Source: an uncultured Clostridium sp. (GTDB lineage: Bacteria; Bacillota; Clostridia; TANB77; CAG-508). Taken from it: 64,000 nucleotides of DNA. The notes beneath the pieces were generated by a model. That model was given only the letters and a program-made list of their open reading frames with translations. It was not told the DNA's origin and searched no databases. The stretch is taken from contig USFR01000003.1 of assembly GCA_900553945.1 (NCBI GenBank), positions 62,001-126,000 of the forward strand, written 5' to 3'. Below, in pieces: positions 60,703 through 64,000 of this stretch (the stretch's first letter is position 1; the number at the start of each line of letters is the position of its first letter). A program made the translations under genes and the position numbers.

Positions 60703-61842
60703 ATGAGTCAAAAAAGAAAAATTGTTATTTTAATGTTACATTTACAACATGGCGGAATAGAAAGACAGACAATATTATTTGCTAATCAGTTGGTGAATAA
60801 ATATGATGTAGAGATAATTTCTGTTTATAGTATGAAAAAAGAGCCAGCATATGAAGTTGATAGTAGAATAAAAATTAAGTATTTGATAGATGATGCACCA
60901 AATAAAAAAGAATTTTTAGATGCGGTAAAACATTTTAAAGTAATGTTAATTTTAAAAGAAGGTATGAAATCTAAAAAAATTTTAAAATTAAAACACGATT
61001 TGATGGTGGAAGAAATTAAAAATCTTGATTGTGATTTTGTCCTTTCTACTAGAATTGAATATGCTGAAATGTTATCTGAGTATGCTCCTGCAGGAATAAT
61101 TACTATGACACAAGAACATCTACATGATGATTCTGAAAAGTATGTTGCAAGGCTAAAAAATGCTATAAGGAATTTAGATTATCTAGTTGCGCTTGGCCCT
61201 GGATCAAGAGAGAATTACGAGAAATGGTTTTCAGATAACAAGAAAATTAAAATTGTAGAAATACCTAATATACTAGAAAAAAATTCAGATAGTATTTCTA
61301 CTTTAAGTGGACATACTTTAGTGTCAACAGGAAGAATGCATCCAGTAAAAGGTTTTGATGATTTATTAAAAGTAGTAAAAAAAGTTAGTGAAAAGTTTCC
61401 TGATGTGAAGTTAAATCTTATTGGCGGTGGAGAAGAGTATGATACTCTTAAGGAACAAGCAAAAGAAATGAAAATAGATGATATTGTAAATATGCCGGGA
61501 ATGGTTAGTGGAGAAGAAGTTAATAAATATATGATAAAATCAGATATATATGTTATGACTTCACATACAGAATGTTTTCCAATGGTATTATTAGAAGCAT
61601 CTGCCTGTGGTTTGCCACTTGTCGCATTTGATGTACCAGTTGGACCTAAGGCTTTAATTAAAGAAGGATATAATGGGTACTTGATTAAAGATAGAGATAT
61701 AGATAAAATGGCTGATAGAATTATCAATTTATTTGAAAATCAAGAAAAAATGAAAGAATTAGGAAAAAATGCAAAAGAAAATGTAAATCAATATTTACCA
61801 GACAATGTTATGAAGAAATGGTATGGTATTTTTGATAAATAA
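60703..61842 (+). CDS. Glycosyltransferase family 4
   Basis: The 379-residue GT-B enzyme has GGIERQ in the N-domain, STGRMHPVKGFDDLL at the domain junction, and ECFPMVLLEASACGLP (about 290-305) in the nucleotide-sugar site. It is a retaining transferase. I chose ATG 60703; the frame is open from TTG 60679, overlapping the flippase, and the AAGAGGA site is about 12 bases away. It lies within the flippase operon. Confidence 0.88.
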   Translation: MSQKRKIVILMLHLQHGGIERQTILFANQLVNKYDVEIISVYSMKKEPAYEVDSRIKIKYLIDDAPNKKEFLDAVKHFKVMLILKEGMKSKKILKLKHDLMVEEIKNLDCDFVLSTRIEYAEMLSEYAPAGIITMTQEHLHDDSEKYVARLKNAIRNLDYLVALGPGSRENYEKWFSDNKKIKIVEIPNILEKNSDSISTLSGHTLVSTGRMHPVKGFDDLLKVVKKVSEKFPDVKLNLIGGGEEYDTLKEQAKEMKIDDIVNMPGMVSGEEVNKYMIKSDIYVMTSHTECFPMVLLEASACGLPLVAFDVPVGPKALIKEGYNGYLIKDRDIDKMADRIINLFENQEKMKELGKNAKENVNQYLPDNVMKKWYGIFDK

Positions 61843-61862
61843 ATATAAGGATAGGAGAAATA

Positions 61863-62939
61863 GTGAAAAAATTACTTTTTTTGGGATATACCTTGGAAAT
61901 GGGAGGCGCTGAAAAAGTGCTTATAGATTATCTTAAGGTATTAAAAGACAAGTATGAAATTGATTTGGTACTGTTTAATAAAAAAGGAGAACTCGTTTCT
62001 GAAATTCCAGAAAATGTTGGCGTATATGAGTTGAGAAAAAATAATTTTCAGTATGCTTTATTTAGATATGTTCCTTTTTTTAGAAAAAGAAAAATTAATA
62101 GTATTGCAAATCAAAAAGAATATGATGTAGCAATTGGATTTTTTGAAGGAAGAAGTGCAACTTGGGTAGCTGATATAAAGAAAAAAATAAAAAGAATTGC
62201 ATGGATTCATAATGATGTTTGCAAATTTGATATAGGAATACCTGAAAAAGAAATATTGGATTCATATAATAAAATGGATATGGTTGTTACTGTATCTGAA
62301 AAGGCAAAGGAAAACTTTTGTAAGAAATATAATATTTCTAAGGAGAAAGTTGAGGTTTTGTATAATTTTATTGATGAAAAATCAATATTAGATAAATCAA
62401 GAGTTCAAGTAGAGAAAAACAATGTTTTTACATTTGTTAATGTTGGAAAAATGAGACCTCAAAAAAGGCAAGACAGGTTAATACATATCGCTAAAAAGTT
62501 GAAGGATGATGGATATGATTTTAAAATACAGATAATAGGAAATGGACCCGAAGAAGATAAAATTAAAGGGTTGATTGATGAATTAGATGTATCAGATAAA
62601 ATAGAATTATTAGGTTTAAAAACTAATCCATATCCCTATATAAAGAATGCAGATTGTTTTGTTTTGTCAAGTGAATTTGAAGGATTTGGTATTGCAGTAA
62701 AAGAGGCTTTAATTTTAGGACAACTAGTTATTTCCACAAAGGTAACGGGTGTTGAGGAAATGCTAGAAACACCTAAATATGGCTTGATTACAGAAAACTC
62801 AACAGAAGCACTTTATCAGAAAATGAAAAAAGTGTTATCTGGAGAAATAGATGTTGAAGTAATAAAAAATAATTTGAAAGATTATGATTCTGGAAATAAT
62901 CAAGTAATTGAGAAATTAATACGTATAATAGAAGGGTAG
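61863..62939 (+). CDS. Glycosyltransferase family 4
   Basis: A 358-residue GT-B enzyme: LGYTLEMGGAEKVLIDYL at the start, FVNVGKMRPQKRQDRLI, and SSEFEGFGIAVKEALILGQ (about 269-287). Start is GTG, with ATAGGAG upstream. It adds another sugar to the polymer unit, following the GT4 gene by 20 bases. Confidence 0.88.
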   Translation: MKKLLFLGYTLEMGGAEKVLIDYLKVLKDKYEIDLVLFNKKGELVSEIPENVGVYELRKNNFQYALFRYVPFFRKRKINSIANQKEYDVAIGFFEGRSATWVADIKKKIKRIAWIHNDVCKFDIGIPEKEILDSYNKMDMVVTVSEKAKENFCKKYNISKEKVEVLYNFIDEKSILDKSRVQVEKNNVFTFVNVGKMRPQKRQDRLIHIAKKLKDDGYDFKIQIIGNGPEEDKIKGLIDELDVSDKIELLGLKTNPYPYIKNADCFVLSSEFEGFGIAVKEALILGQLVISTKVTGVEEMLETPKYGLITENSTEALYQKMKKVLSGEIDVEVIKNNLKDYDSGNNQVIEKLIRIIEG

Positions 62940-62943
62940 AGAA

Positions 62944-64000
62944 ATGGAAAAAATAAAAAAATTTTTAAGAATTGAAAATATTACAAAAATTGTATTATGC
63001 TATGTGTTGTTACAGCCAATTTTAGATATATTATCTTTTTTGAATATTAGAGGATATATTCCGGGAATATCAACAATTGTTAAGCCGTTATTTGTTTTTG
63101 GAATAGGCATATATATTTATTTTACAGATAAAAAAAGCAGAAAAAAATATACATGGGCTTATATATTGTTTGCAATATTGATGGTTATACATAGTTTGGT
63201 TTTAAAAGATTTAATGATTGAAAATTCAGTTATTTTACATGAAATTAGATTTATGATTAATTTTGCATACATGCTAGTTTTATTCATGGTTTTTGAGTTC
63301 TTATATAGAAATAACGAAGATAAAGATAAATTTATAAAAAATCTTAAAAAGACTGTAGTAGTAACATTTTTAATTTATTGTTCTACTGTAATTATTGCTG
63401 TTCTTACAGGAACATCTGCAAAAACATATGAATATGCAGATGCTTCAAAATCTGGATTTAAGGGATGGTTAGATTCTGGACAAATTTTTGGGCATGCAAT
63501 GTGTATAGTATTTCCATTTTTAATTCACTATTTATTTCATCTTGAAGATAATAATAAAGTATTAAAAATATTAAGTAAAATTGCAATTATATTACCAGTG
63601 ATTGTACTTGCTATAATAGGTACAAAGGTTACTTATTTACTTGATATTGCTATATTAGGTTCACATGTTGTTATTGATTTTATAGTGGCTATAAGAGATA
63701 AAAAGAAAATGTATTTTGTTGAATCTGCTTTTTGTTTGATTTGCTTAATAGCTGTTATTGGTGCGTATCCATATACACCTGTAAAAAAGAATACAGATAT
63801 AAATAATGCTGTTTTAGCTGTTGATATGTCACAAAATCAAGAAGGCTCTGAGACTAACAGAGAAGATTTAGATAAAATGAAAAATAATATGGATTCTAAT
63901 AGTAATGATACATCTTGGTGGCAGGCTAAAAGAGTAAAAAGATTATCTAGATATTATGAATGTGATGTTAGAGCATCAGAAAAACTTGAAAAAGCATATG
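62944..64000 (+). CDS. O-antigen ligase/polymerase-like membrane protein (3' truncated)
   Basis: At least 352 residues are visible before the window ends. About nine membrane helices precede a large extracellular loop (NNAVLAVDMSQNQEGSETNR) with clustered charges, as in Wzy or WaaL-type proteins. It would polymerise the units moved by the flippase. GGGTAGAGAA precedes ATG. The topology supports the assignment, but no diagnostic motif was seen. Confidence 0.7.
   Translation, partial: MEKIKKFLRIENITKIVLCYVLLQPILDILSFLNIRGYIPGISTIVKPLFVFGIGIYIYFTDKKSRKKYTWAYILFAILMVIHSLVLKDLMIENSVILHEIRFMINFAYMLVLFMVFEFLYRNNEDKDKFIKNLKKTVVVTFLIYCSTVIIAVLTGTSAKTYEYADASKSGFKGWLDSGQIFGHAMCIVFPFLIHYLFHLEDNNKVLKILSKIAIILPVIVLAIIGTKVTYLLDIAILGSHVVIDFIVAIRDKKKMYFVESAFCLICLIAVIGAYPYTPVKKNTDINNAVLAVDMSQNQEGSETNREDLDKMKNNMDSNSNDTSWWQAKRVKRLSRYYECDVRASEKLEKAY

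Noticed and set aside
1..64000. CRISPR array, prophage or complete insertion sequence
   Set aside because: No regularly spaced repeats, integrase, transposase, terminase or structural phage genes were seen.

Overview
The window is strongly AT-rich DNA with AGA as the main Arg codon, strong Shine-Dalgarno sites and very short spacers between genes. Gene content points to a low-GC, spore-forming Clostridia-type Firmicute: a PolC-type replicase, RemA, an Asp23/AmaP/DUF2273 set, a SleB cortex hydrolase, a dockerin-bearing cell-wall hydrolase, and a GH25 lysozyme with ricin repeats. An uncultured gut lineage is plausible, but that is inference; G+C and phylogeny were not computed.

Layout. 1-377: the 3' end of a Clp AAA+ ATPase gene. 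601-2766 (minus): a uracil permease fused to uracil phosphoribosyltransferase, behind a leader ORF and terminator that look like an attenuator. 2935-13168: a small membrane protein, then pyrH-frr-uppS-cdsA-rseP-(zinc-ribbon/PH protein)-polC. The MEP-pathway genes that often sit in this cluster are absent. 13381-20159: DUF1294, recG, a TGS/uridine-kinase fusion, an RNHCP protein, and three of four solitary genes with GC-richer codon use. 20330-26321: a U32 protein (minus), then the dockerin glucosaminidase and a membrane-anchored surface protein. 26322-26901: no plus-strand gene, but a candidate minus-strand transcript, followed by the fourth solitary gene. 27399-37363: GtrA, rsmE, a membrane protein with an AT-hook-like tail, yicC-remA-rpoZ, gmk, priA-def-fmt. 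37422-43540: Asp23-amaP-DUF2273-nusB-xseA-xseB, a DUF212 protein, fhs, sleB. 43776-47277: a YqeG phosphatase, prepilin peptidase, M24 peptidase, efp and a zinc-ribbon protein. 47274-51051 (minus): a frameshifted M23 peptidase, tRNA-Trp, a large membrane protein and asd. 51222-64000: a surface-glycan region with glycosyltransferases, a flippase, polytopic membrane proteins and the GH25 enzyme, running off the end into an O-antigen-ligase-like protein.

The least explained part is between the genes. Family A has three copies of a nested-palindrome element: the core is conserved, but the 25-26 bp arms differ between copies while staying self-complementary within each copy. Family B is a roughly 140-bp element in at least six states of decay, often placed upstream of a gene in that gene's orientation and carrying an extended -10 motif. 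Four solitary genes (13951-14133 minus, 16494-17165, 19656-20159, 26902-27234) each have a near-consensus promoter with an exact 17-bp spacer, a good RBS and an adjacent hairpin. A pair of REP-like repeats precedes priA.

Functionally the window joins replication and repair (polC, recG, priA, xseAB), translation (frr, efp, def, fmt, rsmE, tRNA-Trp), nucleotide metabolism (pyrH, gmk, permease-UPRT, nucleoside kinase), lipid and envelope synthesis (uppS, cdsA, rseP, surface-glycan genes) and wall remodelling (glucosaminidase, SleB, GH25, M23).
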